Translations under genes and position numbers: made by a program
Notes under the pieces: generated by a model
Databases searched by the model: none
What the model was told of the DNA's origin: nothing
What the model saw: the letters and a program-made list of their open reading frames with translations, nothing else
Origin: Trema orientale
Taxonomy: Eukaryota; Streptophyta; Magnoliopsida; Rosales; Cannabaceae
Length of the DNA: 64,000 nucleotides
Assembly: GCA_002914845.1 (NCBI GenBank)
Contig: JXTC01000068.1
Location: forward strand, 1-64,000
Direction: 5' to 3'
In this document: positions 28,493-40,221 of the stretch, one piece after another
How positions within the stretch are numbered: position 1 is the stretch's first letter
Layout: the number at the start of each line of letters is the position of its first letter

Positions 28493-28502
28493 AATTAGAA
28501 TT

Positions 28503-29659
28503 GATGTTCCATAATTTTTTTTTATTTAAAAAAATCCCATTTCTTTGCTCGTTGGTGAGAAAAAGAGTCACTCTCAAAAGTTGTCTGACATTACAAGTTC
28601 ATAGAATTATTTTTGACCAAAACAACATATTTTAACTTCATCGTATGTGTCTGCACCAGCAAGATTCTTTCTTGTTATTCTTATTGTCTCTGTGGTAGTA
28701 GTAGTCTTAGGAAATTGAGCCTCTCTTAAGTTGAGTCCAAATATTATTTAATAGTTACAAAATGAAGCTTTAATGCAATACGTATCAAAAAAATAAAAAA
28801 GCTATACTTTGCCTAGAACCATTATTTGGCGGCGAAATTAGATTAAAAAATTACATGGTTATTCCCCTGTATTTTTTATCATTATTTGGCGCCGAAATTA
28901 GATTAAAAAAATTACATGACTATTCCCCTGTATTTGTTATGGAGTCTACTATGGTGGCTGTATAACTGGTTTCCAAAGAGGTAAGTAAGCTTTTTATTTA
29001 TTCATTTATTTTTTTGGTGGGCTTTAAAAAGAGAGGGTAAGCTTCAAGTGAAGGAAAATGACTTAAATGACTTGAATGAAAGTACTGATACCAAATTGTT
29101 TTTTTTTCAAATAATTTTTTGTACGAACATACAGAGCCAGAAAATGTTGAAAATATGAAAATATGTGAAAAATCATCATTGCCATTTCCAGCCTTATCAG
29201 ACACATGCAAATTTCTCAAGGCCGTTTTGATTGAAAACAGTAAAGCAGGTGTCAGTCTTGACCTAAACCACAAAGGAAAAACTTCTTTTTTTTTTTTTCC
29301 CGGTTAATGCCCACTTGGTACCTCCAGCCTCCTCTTCATTTTTTTTTTTTTTTTAGTTTATAGAAAAAAAAAAATTCAAGCAAGAGGAGGGCAAGTCTGC
29401 GACAAGAACAAGGAACCAAGGAAAAGCTGGAAAAAAAAAAAAGGAAGAAGAAAAAAATATTTTACACTCTCTTGATTTTGCATAAGGCATTTGGAAACCT
29501 TTTTTTTCTTTTTTTTTTGGAAAACTTTTTTGGCTTGAGCCAATGAACCGACTTTCAACTCGTCACTCTTTTTTAGTATCAACATATTAAGGTACAGGTG
29601 GAAACTTTACTCTTCACCTTGTATTGGGCAAGTTCTAGTTGATCAAAAATATTGGTGAT
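28503..29659. other. Upstream region of the AT-hook gene
   Basis: It contains an exact-spacing 60-bp tandem duplication (28821-28880 and 28881-28940). Each copy holds an E2F-like core, TTTGGCGGCGAAA at 28825 and TTTGGCGCCGAAA at 28885. T-rich and A-rich tracts follow (29283-29370, 29430-29520). No separate gene is supported. Confidence 0.5.
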
Positions 29660-32187
29660 ATGGAGAAACGGAAGAAGGATCATAAACTAGCTCAAGAACC
29701 AGACACAAATGACCTCTCGGTATGGTTTCTCTTCTTTTTTTTTTATTATCCATAATTTTTAGATGAGTTTTATCTGTTCTGTTATTATATTTTATATCCC
29801 AGCTCTGAAAAATGCTTTTATTTTTGAGGGGTTAATCTGCTAAATCCTTTCTACTGTTAGAAATTTAGAATATGGTGTTGGCTAGTTTTACCATGGTGGG
29901 TTTCACAATCTTTTATCATTTGGGTCTTTTTGTTCTTTTATTCTCACGATTCATGCCCCATTTGACCTATAACAGTAATGATGAACAATTTTTTTTTTCC
30001 CCTGTGTCTTGTGCGGCCTCCGTCATCTTTTATTTTTGTTGTCTTTACTATGAAGTTTCATACTTATAACTTCTGTATTAAAACTTGATGATTGAGCTTT
30101 ACTCACTTTATTTTAAGGGTTCTTAGCATTTGGTTTAAGTAATTGAATAGTCTTAAATTTCATTAAAACAGAACAAGGAAGACCAAAACCAAAATGTGGC
30201 ACTAGTTGGGAAGAATATCAAAGCTGGTAGCCCTTCAAATGAACATACAACATCAGAAAACAATCAACACCCACCAATTGTTCAGTGGCCATATGCACCT
30301 CAAAATGCTGATCAGTCCCCATTGGCATCTAAACCCCCTATTCCCACTCAATCTCATTCACCTATCATTATAAGCCAATGGAATTTTCCCCATCAGCATC
30401 AGCAGAGCCTGACCAACCATCAAGTCCAGCAGGGCCAACTCCCATTGAATTATACCCAATCAACACCTCCCTTTTGGTTGACCCAACGAAATGGTCTCGC
30501 CTTTTCTGGAATGAATTTACCTGTAACATTTCCTCCGTTTGTTCCCTTTGGAGGAACTGAAGTTACTTGGCAAGCTCCTGCCGTTGGAGGAGGAAATGCA
30601 TCCACAACTCAACCTCAGGTTTCCAGTTTCTGTTACCCTTTTGGATACTCATTCTCAGGCCTTCCAGGTAAACTTGCAAATGGAGATGATTTATATTGTG
30701 CTTGACTAATTTACTGGGAACATATATGATCTTTAATTTTGATTGGAGCAAGGAACCCGTTAAGGGATGTTATGGATTGTGATCTATGCAGTATAAAAGA
30801 ACATGCTTCTTGTCTTTTTCTGCTAATATTACTTAATTTCTTGACTGTCCTTCGTTTTTCTACATGCTGCAACATGCCTACGTTTTGAGTAATATCAAGA
30901 TGGAGGTTTTTTGTTTACAGGTCCTTGTGATCCATTATCTTTGTGGGGTCAAGCACAACAACCTCAGCCTCCATGCACATACGCTTTTCCGGGAACATGT
31001 AACTACTTTTCCTCAACACCTTCAATAACCCCTAGCAGTTCCGCATCTTCTGGACAATTCTTTCAAAGAGGAATCATCAGGCCACCAATCAAACTTTCTC
31101 AGAAGCACCAGCAACTTTGGGATGCTCAAGTATGAAAATTTTTTTCTTCAACCTATGTTTGATATTTAGTATGATTTCATAATCTAGCGAATATAAATGT
31201 AAACAAGTGAGTTTTCTGGTTCTGAGGTTATAGTCAGCAGAGAATGTTCAGCTATGGAATGTGATCAATCAATTGCAATCAGAGATAGCTGATTACAGGA
31301 GCCGGTTATCAAAGCTTGAAGCAGAAGTTTCTTCTTTCAAGCCAAAAATGGAAGAGCCATCAGATCGAGCTACTGGGACTGCTTTAGCTAGTCAACCATC
31401 AAAGAGAGGAAGACCAAAGAAGTCAGTTGCTTCAGTTGATGCGGCAGGTTCTCCTGCTGAGTCTCTTCCCCGAGCCAGAGGTAGAAAACCAGCCACATCT
31501 AAGCTTCAGTCTGATATCAAAGCACATATTTTTGAGAAGGTCGTTCTTCATAAGGTTGAAGGTAAAGACAAAGCGTGTCTGTCCACTGCTATTATAGAGC
31601 AAGGGAACAATGAAAACATGTCATGCAATGCTGTGCACGCTGGTGGCAATGTGGAGATTAATGGAAACAATCTGATGATGCCTGCATTTACCAATCAAGC
31701 TCATCTCCAAATGTTCGGAATTGGACTTGCTCCCTCTTTGGAAATCAAAAGTAGTGATGACAAGGAATCAAAAACTGCCTACTCGATCCTTTCTCAGCAA
31801 GCTACAGTAATGAACACCAAGAGCAGCTCCGCTGCTTATATGAGTGCAACAATTAGTGGGAATCTTGGCTGGTCTACCAACGTTACTTCTGAAGAATCTG
31901 GGAGAAACATGTTGAGTAAAGGCTCTCAGGTTTTCTACGACAATGGTAGCGTAATCAGACAAGAAGGAAAGCTTATTCCTGGATGGAGCTTTGTGACTGA
32001 AGAGGATGCTTCAGAAGAACTTGAAGATGCTGTGATAGGATCAACCAAGGATGAAAATGACGAAATGGAAGAAGATGCTAGCTCAGGAGCCGAAGATATT
32101 TCTCAAACAAAAGATGATGGTGCCTACAATGTAGATGGCGCAGTACGGACTAGCCCCAAAGGTCTTCCTACACTAAATAACTGGTGA
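29660..32187 (+). CDS. AT-hook and coiled-coil protein, function unknown
   Basis: Four exons with GT/AG borders: 29660-29719, 30172-30667, 30921-31129 and 31234-32187. The joined frame is 572 aa. I do not recognise a named family. Residues about 1-20 are basic and acidic (MEKRKKDHK). Residues 21-255 are rich in Pro, Gln, Ser and aromatics (WPYAPQN, WNFPHQHQQ), like a disordered transcription-factor region. A short coiled coil follows (about 256-290). There are two AT-hook-like motifs: KRGRPKK (312-318, with the GRP core) and RARGRKP (335-341, GRK core). The C-terminus is acidic (EEDASEELED, DENDEMEEDAS). I infer a nuclear, minor-groove DNA-binding protein. The first ATG gives a 60-nt exon ending in a good donor (TCG/GTATGG). 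Exon 4 must start at 31234, because an in-frame TAG lies just before it. Confidence 0.75.
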
Positions 32188-34284
32188 TAGAATCAACTTT
32201 TCTTTCTTAACTCACACGTTCTTTTAGTTGAATTAGGATATGGTGTCTTAGTCAAGAAACAAAAAGAAAAATGAAAAGAATTATTAATTGTTAATGAACA
32301 ATTCTGCGTATTTGGTTTAACTTTCAGTATAGAGAAAGTTTGGCCTAAAATTTTGTAGAGAGCAGGATGTTTTTAGCTGTGTAACATTTAGTAGACATTA
32401 AAAGGACGTTAATTGGAACAAAGCGTCTGCAAATTCTATCCTACTTTTGTTTAAACTGTTATCTACAGTGAAAATCCTAACTACCTATGATTATTTGCTT
32501 ATAAGCAGTGACTTTCATGAATAACGAGCTAGCATGAATGTGTCCTTTTGTGACCAGGGAAGTATGGAGGATAGATAGTGTGCTGACTTTACAGTAAAGA
32601 CTGGAAAACCAAAATCTTGCAAAAAAAACTTACATGGGTGATTAGAGCTGTCAAATGTGTCTTGCAGTGCTGGCATGACCTATTTAAGTTGGGTACAAAT
32701 GTGCTTTCGTGCTATGCCAAGCACGACCCATATGTTAGTCATATCATGTCATGCCTGAAGTTCAAAATTACTTGCCCGACATGGTCCCTTGGCTCATGCT
32801 TTAACGTGTCGTGTTGTACCAACTCACGTGCCTAGACTTGCCAATCTATTTGGGCTAAAATTGGCCCATTTGTTTAGTAAATTATATTAATTTTAGTTGT
32901 CATTTTTATGATTTTTTTTTCTTTCCAAATCATTCAAATGTACATAAAATAAATAAAGTGGTAAATTAAATCTAATACTTTAACACCAAAGAAAAACTAA
33001 TTAAAAAACTTAAGAAATATTTTGCATATCACAATTGATTATAGATTAAGTGTCTCTTAATTAGGTTAACACTTATCTATTGAAAACTTATCTATAATAA
33101 TATACATGTATAACATGCTAGCATGTCGTGCCATACCAATGGACCGTGTCGTGCTGTGCTTATAGGCGTGTCGTGCTGTGCTTATAGGCGTGTCATGCGT
33201 GCTGAGCTCATCGTGCTAACTTATAAGCTTGGCACAACCCATACAACTGGACTGTGCTTAGTACGACCCGCATTTTGACGTGCCGTACTTAAGTAGTGTT
33301 GTGTAGTACTATGTTATGCCGCCGGGGTAATAGGCTGACCACTTTAATACTCTAATAGTGATGTGACATCATTTTTAGCCACATAATTTTTAAATATTGT
33401 GGTCCCAATTTAAAATAAGAAGTAGTTAAAATACATGCCACATCAAACCAGTTTGGTAAAGCTGTAGATTTTAAAGAAAATACTTTTAGTTGTACTGAAA
33501 GAAATATCCGTTGTAGCATAAAGTAGTAGAGTGTTTGGTAAACTATAATTCTAAAGTATGCTGACTTCAAAAAGCTGTATTAAAATGTTTGGTAAACTAT
33601 ACAGCTGAATTGTTGTGTAAATATAAAATGACCAAAATAAATATTATTATACCAATTATGCATATTTTGGAAAGGGCTTATTATTATTTTTTACACTTAT
33701 GCATATTTTGTACATACTAAACATATTAATACTTTTTTTAAAAAAAAAATTGATATAAAAATAAATTTAATTAAATTAGGTACTTAATTAAATTTATTTT
33801 ATTTTATTTTAATTTACTTTATTTTTATCTGAATTTAAAATTTTAACAAAGAATCAATTTAACTACTTCAAAATAACTAATGTGAAGAGTATTTTACCCA
33901 ATTATGATTTAAACATATTAATAATTTTTTTAAAAAAAGAATTGACATGAAAATAAACTCAATTAAATTAGTTACTCAATTAAATGATTGACATTTTTGC
34001 TTTTAAGTGAAGGTATTTGAGTCATTATGATTTATTCATTAAAAGATAGCACAAATTTCTGCACAATCTAAAACTCAAGGCCAGCTTTGTCTTTTAGCTT
34101 TAGCTTTATAAAAAATTATTGAATAATCTAATTTTTAAGTTTTTACCAAACATCTTTCGGCCCACAAATTATTCAAAAAATACTTTTAGCTTGTTAAAAA
34201 ACTAAACCAAACTGGGCCATTAATTAGTATAAAGTTTTGGTGCAAAATTTTGCTATCTCTACCATTACCCGTTAGTCATGAATA
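32188..34284. other. 3' flank and transposon remnants
   Basis: After the 3' UTR, 32640-33320 is a worn element rich in CGTGTCGTGC / AGCACGACCC motifs (starting TTAGAGCTGTCAAATGTGTC), resembling plant hAT-type MITE ends. The stretch 33436-34222 has worn terminal matches (CCAGTTTGGTAAAGCT on the left, ACCAAACTGGGCC on the right) like a PIF/Harbinger-type MITE with several internal TTTGGTAAACTATA copies. Neither carries an ORF. Confidence 0.4.
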
Positions 34285-34695
34285 AGTCTAAGGGGAAATT
34301 AGAAAATATACGGTATTTTTGAAAAAAATTAGAAAAATATGGTGCTTTTGTATTTTTTACGGTACGGTTTTTATTAGAAAAATACCGTTTTTTAAAAAAT
34401 ATTTATAAAAATACCATTTTTTTAAATAGTAACTAGTTTCTAGTAACCAGTTTCCAGAAACTGGTAACTTGTAATCGAAGATATTTATAATTGGTGTATA
34501 ACTGGTAACTAGTCTCCAGTAACTAGTTTTCAGAAATTGGTAACCAGTAACTATTTTAAAAATGGTAATTTTCTAAATATTTTTTAAAAAGTGAATATTT
34601 CCCTAATTAAAATCGTACAAAAATTAGAAAAAATTCTAACTTCCGTATTTTTGTAATTCTTTTCGGTTTTTGTAAGTATAAGTGTTAGAAACCTA
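34285..34695 (+). repeat. Foldback repeat, GTAACCAG family, copy 2
   Basis: The left arm contains TTTTTATTAGAAAAATACCG and TATTTATAAAAATACCA. The right arm has the inverse, ending CCGTATTTTTGTAATTCTTTT. The centre holds five or more GTAACTAGTTTC / CCAGTAACTAGTTTTCAGAA motifs. It ends AAGTGTTAGAAACCTAAG. Related copies are at 128-490 (inverted), 37410-37772, 48588-48925 and 48935-49335. Confidence 0.65.
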
Positions 34696-34941
34696 AGTCT
34701 AATCAATGACCTATAAAGTATAAACCTTTATAACGGGCCATATTGGACCCTGTTATAAGAGGGGCTTCTTTCATGGATAGCAATTCTAAAAAAGGATTAA
34801 GTTGCCATATGCCGCTTTTTGGCTAATTAAATAAACATAACAACACTAAAACTTACCTCCTTGTACGAGGAGAAATACAATTCTACCTCTAAATACATCT
34901 GATTCAACGTTTCTTATTCTTCTTAAACTGCCTCTTCTTCC

Positions 34942-35139
34942 TTTTCCAACCTCTCCTCATGGCCCAACCTCAAGCTCAAGCATCTTTCCATCTCTCACAA
35001 CCGCTTCGCCCGAAAACTTGTCTCTAGGATTTCGATGTCTAGACCAGCAATCTCTCAAATGAGATACCCATATGGCTAAATCCAGATTCCCGGCTCCCGG
35101 CAATGAAGATCACCGGAAACAAGCTACTCATGGTTGCCC
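34942..35139 (+). pseudogene. Possible LRR-protein relic
   Basis: One frame reads FSNLSSWPNLKLKHLSISHN and continues RFARKLVSRISM, which fits an LRR consensus (LxxLxISxNRF). After a stop, another frame reads LPAMKITGNKLLMVAH, again LRR-like. No longer frame, kinase or signal peptide accompanies it. The sequence is less AT-rich than its surroundings. Chance cannot be excluded. Confidence 0.3.
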
Positions 35140-35404
35140 ATTAAAAAAAACAAGGGAAAAAACTCAGTGCTACGAAGGTTAGTCTTACTCTTATGGCAAT
35201 TTTCTTTAGAAAAACTCGCCAAAAAAGCAATGAATATAATCCTGACATCCAAAATTTTTACTCAACCCAATTATCTTAAGTAATAAAAGGTTTTTTTTTT
35301 TCCCCATAAATCGCACTTATGAAGTATGAACTTTGCCTTATATAGCACCTTAATTACTATCTTTTCAAACATAGCACTTTTGAATATTTTTTAACAAGAA
35401 ACCG

Positions 35405-35526
35405 TGATTAGTTGAGTTGTCTTACTAGACTAGTTAACTTGTTTTAAAGAACTAGTTGGGTTGTCTTATGAGATTAGTTGGGTTGTTTTATGTGACTAGT
35501 TGGGTTGTCTTATAAGACTAGGTGTG
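35405..35526. repeat. 22-bp minisatellite
   Basis: The motif TAGTTGGGTTGTCTTATGAG and variants begin at 35409, 35431, 35453, 35475, 35497 and (partial) 35519, which is an exact 22-bp period. The repeats diverge at the left edge (TAGTTGAGTTGT, TAGTTAACTTGT). No coding role is apparent. Confidence 0.8.
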
Positions 35527-35949
35527 CTACGTCAAAGGGAAACTACACTAGATATCCTTTTTTGATACCCAATGTTAACATATATCACTTTCCTATTTGT
35601 TGAACATAAATGCCCCTCTTCTCAAACATAATTTTTGGGAATCCAATTTTACCCTCTAAAATCAAACAATAGAAACAGAAGTAATAATTGGACTCCCTTG
35701 GTCATAGTCTTACTCCTGTCAATGCTAAGCGGTTTGGCTAAAAGTATTCGTAGCTTGAACATTATAATCATTAGCTATTCTGCCACTACCAAAGAAAATG
35801 GTGATAAAATTCCATTAAAGTGTTTGGGCTCTTATTATATGCATGGTTCATCAATTTCTTTTATGGGTTCCGTCTGTTTCACTTTTCCGATTTTTTATTC
35901 CTTCTTCCTGATTTTGTTCTTTTTCTTGTTTGTTTTTCTATTTGGAAAA

Positions 35950-36775
35950 TTAAAACAAGTAAATAAAATTTTTCATAATAGTGGTAAATAAATGATATAC
36001 CATCTCATAATAGTAGTAAATAAGTAATTTACTACGGATATAATGGTACATGTCACCGTCTATCAGTGATATATTTTTTCTAGTCACGGTAAACAAATAA
36101 TATAACACTTCATAATAGTGATAAAGAAGTAATTTACCATGGGTATAATGGTAAATATGTCACCATCTATAAGTGATAAAGTTTTTCAAGTCAGGGTAAA
36201 TAAATGATATATCACCTCATAATAGTGGTAAATAAGCAATTTACTAGAGGTAAAATGGTAAATATGCTATCGCCAATAAGTGATAAAATTTTTCAAGCTA
36301 TGGTAAATAAATTATATACTACACCATATTAGTGGTAAATAAGTAATTTACTAGAAGTATAATGGTAAATATGCTACCGTCAATAAGTAATGAAATTTTT
36401 CAAGCTATAGTAAATAAATTATATACCACCCCTTATTAGTGGTAAATAAGTAATTTACTAGGGGTATAATGGTAAAGATACCACCGTAAGTCATAGTAAA
36501 TAAATTATATACCACCTCTTAATAATGGTAAATAAGTAATTTACCCGGAGTATAATGGTAAATATGCTATCGTCAATAAGTGACAAAACTTTTCAAGTCA
36601 TGGTAAATAATTTATATACCACCTCTTAATAGTGGTAAATAAGTAATTTATCAGGGGTATAATGGTAAATATGCTACTGTCTATGAGTGAGAAAATTTTC
36701 AAGTCATGGTAAATAAATTATATTCACATCTTAACAATGATAAATAAGTAATTTACCAAGGGGTATAATGGTAAG
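35950..36775. repeat. Minisatellite of about 106 bp, eight units
   Basis: The unit centre GGGGTATAATGGTAAATATG recurs with spacings of about 103, 108, 106, 107, 86, 106 and 107 bp. Each unit also carries AGTGGTAAATAAGTAATTTA and TTTTCAAGTCATGGTAAATA. One unit (about 36454-36540) has lost roughly 20 bp. The units share the submotif GGTAAATA two or three times each. No ORF spans them. Confidence 0.85.
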
Positions 36776-37170
36776 CACAAATTATTACTACTAAAAAGGA
36801 GATATATTTATTCATAAAATCAAAAAGGAACATGTACTAAACTATATGTTCAAAAAAGGGATATTTTTGTTCAATCCCCTTATTTAAATGATAAGGGCAT
36901 TATTTGGAAGATCATATTAAAAATTGTTAATAAACAAAGTACTAATGGGCTAATTTCCTCCATAATAAATCGTTAATAAGGCTGATCAATGACCTTTATT
37001 CTTTGAGATTCTCATAAAAATACAAGCCCAAAGTCCAAAAATTTGAAAAATCCCCTATGACTTTTTTTTTATTTTGTGAAATTTATGGGGTTAAGTAGGC
37101 AATTGCCACTTTTTTCAAATGTTTAACTAAATTGACCACCACCATTAGATTTTACCACTTTTGGGAGGAA

Positions 37171-37326
37171 ATTAATCAAGAATCTATCAAGAATTCATCA
37201 AGAATGCATCAAGAATGCATCAAGAATCTATCAAGATCACCATCGACGTCAAGAATCTGTCAAGAATCCATCAAGAATCTATCAAGATTGTCAAGAATTC
37301 ATCAAGAACCGATCAAGAATTCATAA
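37171..37326. repeat. 11-bp minisatellite ATCAAGAATCT
   Basis: About 13 units of ATCAAGAATCT with variants (ATCAAGAATTC, ATCAAGAATGC, ATCAAGAACCG) and some 10-bp units. Because 11 is not a multiple of 3, the small ORF across it (37132-37326) is an artefact of the repeat. Confidence 0.8.
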
Positions 37327-37409
37327 AAAAAGTGGTATGGTAGTAGATTTAATTAATAAGGAAGAAAAAGTGGCTTCTAGCTAATTTTTTCAAATTTATG
37401 CCTTGTACG

Positions 37410-37772
37410 GTATTTTCAGAAAAACAAAATTAGAAAAATACAATGGATTCTATTTTTTTAGACCTGGTACTGTTTTTATTAGAAAAATGCAATTTTTAAA
37501 AATATTTAGAAAAATACTATTTTTTAAAATAGTAACTAGTAACCAGTAATCAGTTTTCGAACACTAGTAACTAGTAACCAAAAGTATTTACAACTAGCAA
37601 CTGATAACCAGTTTTCAGATATTGGTAACTAGTAATCATTTTAAAAATAGTGTTTTTCTAAAAAAATTAAAAGTGACATTTTTCTAATAAAAACTATACA
37701 GAAATTGGAAAAAAAACCTAACCTCCTTATTTTTGTAGTTCTTTTTGGTTTTAAAGGTAAAAGTGTTAGAAC
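37410..37772 (+). repeat. Foldback repeat, GTAACCAG family, copy 3
   Basis: Same architecture as the copies at 34.3 and 48.6 kb. The left arm has GTTTTTATTAGAAAAATGC and the centre AGTAACTAGTAACCAGTAAT and GATAACCAGTTTTCAGATAT. The right arm carries CATTTTTCTAATAAAAACTA and ends near AAAAGTGTTAGAACC. Confidence 0.65.
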
Positions 37773-38060
37773 CACCTCCCCCTCCCCGTCCTCTATATTT
37801 TTTAAATATCTCACGTTTGTTTTGAAAAACACCGGTTTTAAAATTTTATTTTGAAAATACTACTTTTGAAATTTATTTATAAAGATACCACTTTCTTCTT
37901 CAAAATTGTTATTGTCAAAGTACTTGAGGTAACCCTTCTTCTAAAATGACTTTCAAAAATGATATTTTTCTAAATTAATTAGGGATTTTTCAAAAAATCA
38001 CAAAATTAGACCATCCAAGACTTTTCCCCCTTTTATTTTTTTCGAAATTTTACCATATAA

Positions 38061-39181
38061 AATCAGATTTCCTCTTATCCTTTTATTGAGCCATATTAGA
38101 CCCTAAAAATGCGGTCTAAGAACTTTAAAAAAGCGGGAAAAAAAAAAAGTTGGGCTCTTGGCAATATGAGCAAATCTTGGGCGTCTGTATTTCACATAAT
38201 GTATAGTCAGCATATTAGTATATATACCAATAATAAATATATGTTTTACGCATTATAAATACTAATATAGAGAGTTTATAAACTGAAGTTAGTATCTTGG
38301 AGTAAAAACTGATATATTCGACCAATTAGCTATTAAGAAGTTGGACATTAACACAAAAAATAGTGTAAAACAAGAATACCCACTCTAATTTTTCAAGAAG
38401 GATGATATGACTAATGAAAACAAAATGAATCTCATTTAAGACAGGGAAACCCCACAAACTTAACTGAGGGACAATTTGGCCTATAAACCAGTTGAATTCA
38501 TTAGAGTTGGAAAACTGAAAAAAAATCAAGAAAGCTTGGCAGACATGTCACGAGTCACGAGTCATTAGCACCGTATATTTAAGGTCGGTTTGGTTGGTAG
38601 CTGACGCCGTAGTACAATGGTCAATGAGGCAATCACCATGAGATGATGAGAGAACAAAAAGGGTTGATCGATTTGATCATATGGGATACGCTAACGTGTA
38701 AAGTCCTTATATGAAAGTCCAAGAGATCTAGAAGGTTCAAGAGCATGGCATTGAATTTTTGCACCATTTACTACTAGTCCTACTAATGCATAAATTCTGG
38801 TCTTAGGGGAAGAAATTCGGTACACATTAAAGGACTGCTAAGCAAATTTATGTCACTTTCACCAACTTTGAAAACCAAGCCAGCTAGTGTCGTGTCCTTG
38901 TGTTACAATTTGTCGATTTTGTTGCATATGCAATTATATATTATATGGCCTTATTTAAATATTAGTCCCTTGTTGTCATTCGCAGTGAACCTTTGTAAAT
39001 CACCGGTCTTCCATATTCCTGTAAAAGTATAATCCAAACAACTTGACATAGAAAAAGACTAGTTTGGTAGAGAAACACATGGGTTTAATGCCATGTCGGT
39101 ATATTGATGCCACTAAACGTTTTGGTGCATTTCAAATGTCACTATGTATGTATATATATATATATATATATGAATAATTAT
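38061..39181. other. Intergenic, no supported gene
   Basis: AT-rich DNA with a (TA)n tract near 39149-39171. The small ORFs on both strands show no recognisable product. Confidence 0.5.
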
Positions 39182-39406
39182 GGTTGCCAATTCAATGGTA
39201 TTTTTTTTTCCTTATGTGTAGGTATTTTTTTCAGCTGTTAGATATGGTGATCCAATAGCTATAATGAGGTGTATGAAAAGATGTGCATCATTAATACTAT
39301 TTCTCTCTTATTTTTTATTATAAAAAAATATGTATTATAAATTTTTATTAGCCAAAATAATACCTATGTATAGGTAAAAAAAAAATACCTACTGAATTGG
39401 TGGCCA
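39182..39406 (+). mobile_element. MITE 'GGTTGCCAATCCAGTAGGT' family, copy 4 (left half of second mirrored pair)
   Basis: It starts GGTTGCCAATTCAATGGTA and ends CTACTGAATTGGTGGCC, with the family landmarks ATGTGCATCATTAATACTAT and TTTCTCTCTTATTTTTTA in order. It is bounded by (TA)n on the left and by TTAATTATATATA on the right. Confidence 0.85.
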
Positions 39407-39440
39407 TTAATTATATATATATATATATATATATAAATAT

Positions 39441-39686
39441 GGGCATCAATCTAGTAGGTTTTTTTTTTTATACCTATACATAGGTATCATTTTGGCCAAT
39501 GAGAATTTATCATGCACATTTTTTTTACATTAAAAAGTAAGAGAGAGAAAAAATATTAATGATGCATGTCTTTTTATGCGTTTCATTATAGTCATTGGAT
39601 CACCATTAAATAATGATCTAACGGCTAAAAAACAAAATATCTACACATAGGTAAAAAAAAAAAAAAAACCCACAGGATTGACAACC
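39441..39686 (-). mobile_element. MITE 'GGTTGCCAATCCAGTAGGT' family, copy 5 (right half of second mirrored pair)
   Basis: Reversed relative to the preceding copy. It begins GGGCATCAATCTAGTAGG (right terminus) and ends AGGATTGACAACC (left terminus). The order and orientation (left-right, TA bridge, right-left) repeat the arrangement at 8222-8699. Confidence 0.85.
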
Positions 39687-39880
39687 TATATATATATATA
39701 TATATCTGGTGACATTTCAAAACAATGTGTGTGAAATGAGTGTCATCTTTTTCTATTTAGAGTGATTATACTTACGTCATCATTCATTTACTATTTCAAT
39801 AAAACCCTAGACAAGTTTTTTTTAAAGCATTAATTTAATAATTTATTATTTACAAAGAGATGGATAAACCTTAATAATAA

Positions 39881-40067
39881 GAGTAATGCTATAGAGTACC
39901 AAAGTTGTCTAACACCACAATGACGTGTTAATCTGTTGTTTATGATTCTGATTAATAAATTTGATCCTCACATGAACCCCATCTAAAATATAATTATAAT
40001 TAATTAGTAACAGACTCACACATCATGTGGTATTGGACACCATACAATGTCTTATAATATTACTCTA
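39881..40067. mobile_element. Small MITE, 'AGAGTAATACTATAGA' family, copy 2
   Basis: The left end GAGTAATGCTATAGAGTACC is the inverted partner of the right end, which reads TAGAGTAATATTATAAGACA in reverse. Internal AATATAATTATAATTAATTA and AGTAACAGACTCACACATCA are shared with the fragment near 15.71 kb. About 187 bp, no ORF. Confidence 0.65.
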
Positions 40068-40221
40068 ACAATAGAGGTGAGTATGATTAGAGTTAAATCT
40101 GTGACCACGACATACACCTTTAATTAATTAATTATTTAATTTAATTTTTGCTGGAAGCCCCCGGAACGCCCATGGGGGAACAGATAAGATTAAAAGGAAA
40201 GAAAATACGACCAGTTGGTGG

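Noticed and set aside
37132..37326. ORF with repeated IKNSSR/HQEC-like peptides
   Set aside because: Produced by an 11-bp minisatellite, so the peptide repeats only every 33 bp; no promoter or conservation evidence.
35405..37326. Possible CRISPR-like array
   Set aside because: These are contiguous tandem repeats without unique spacers, in a plant nuclear genome.
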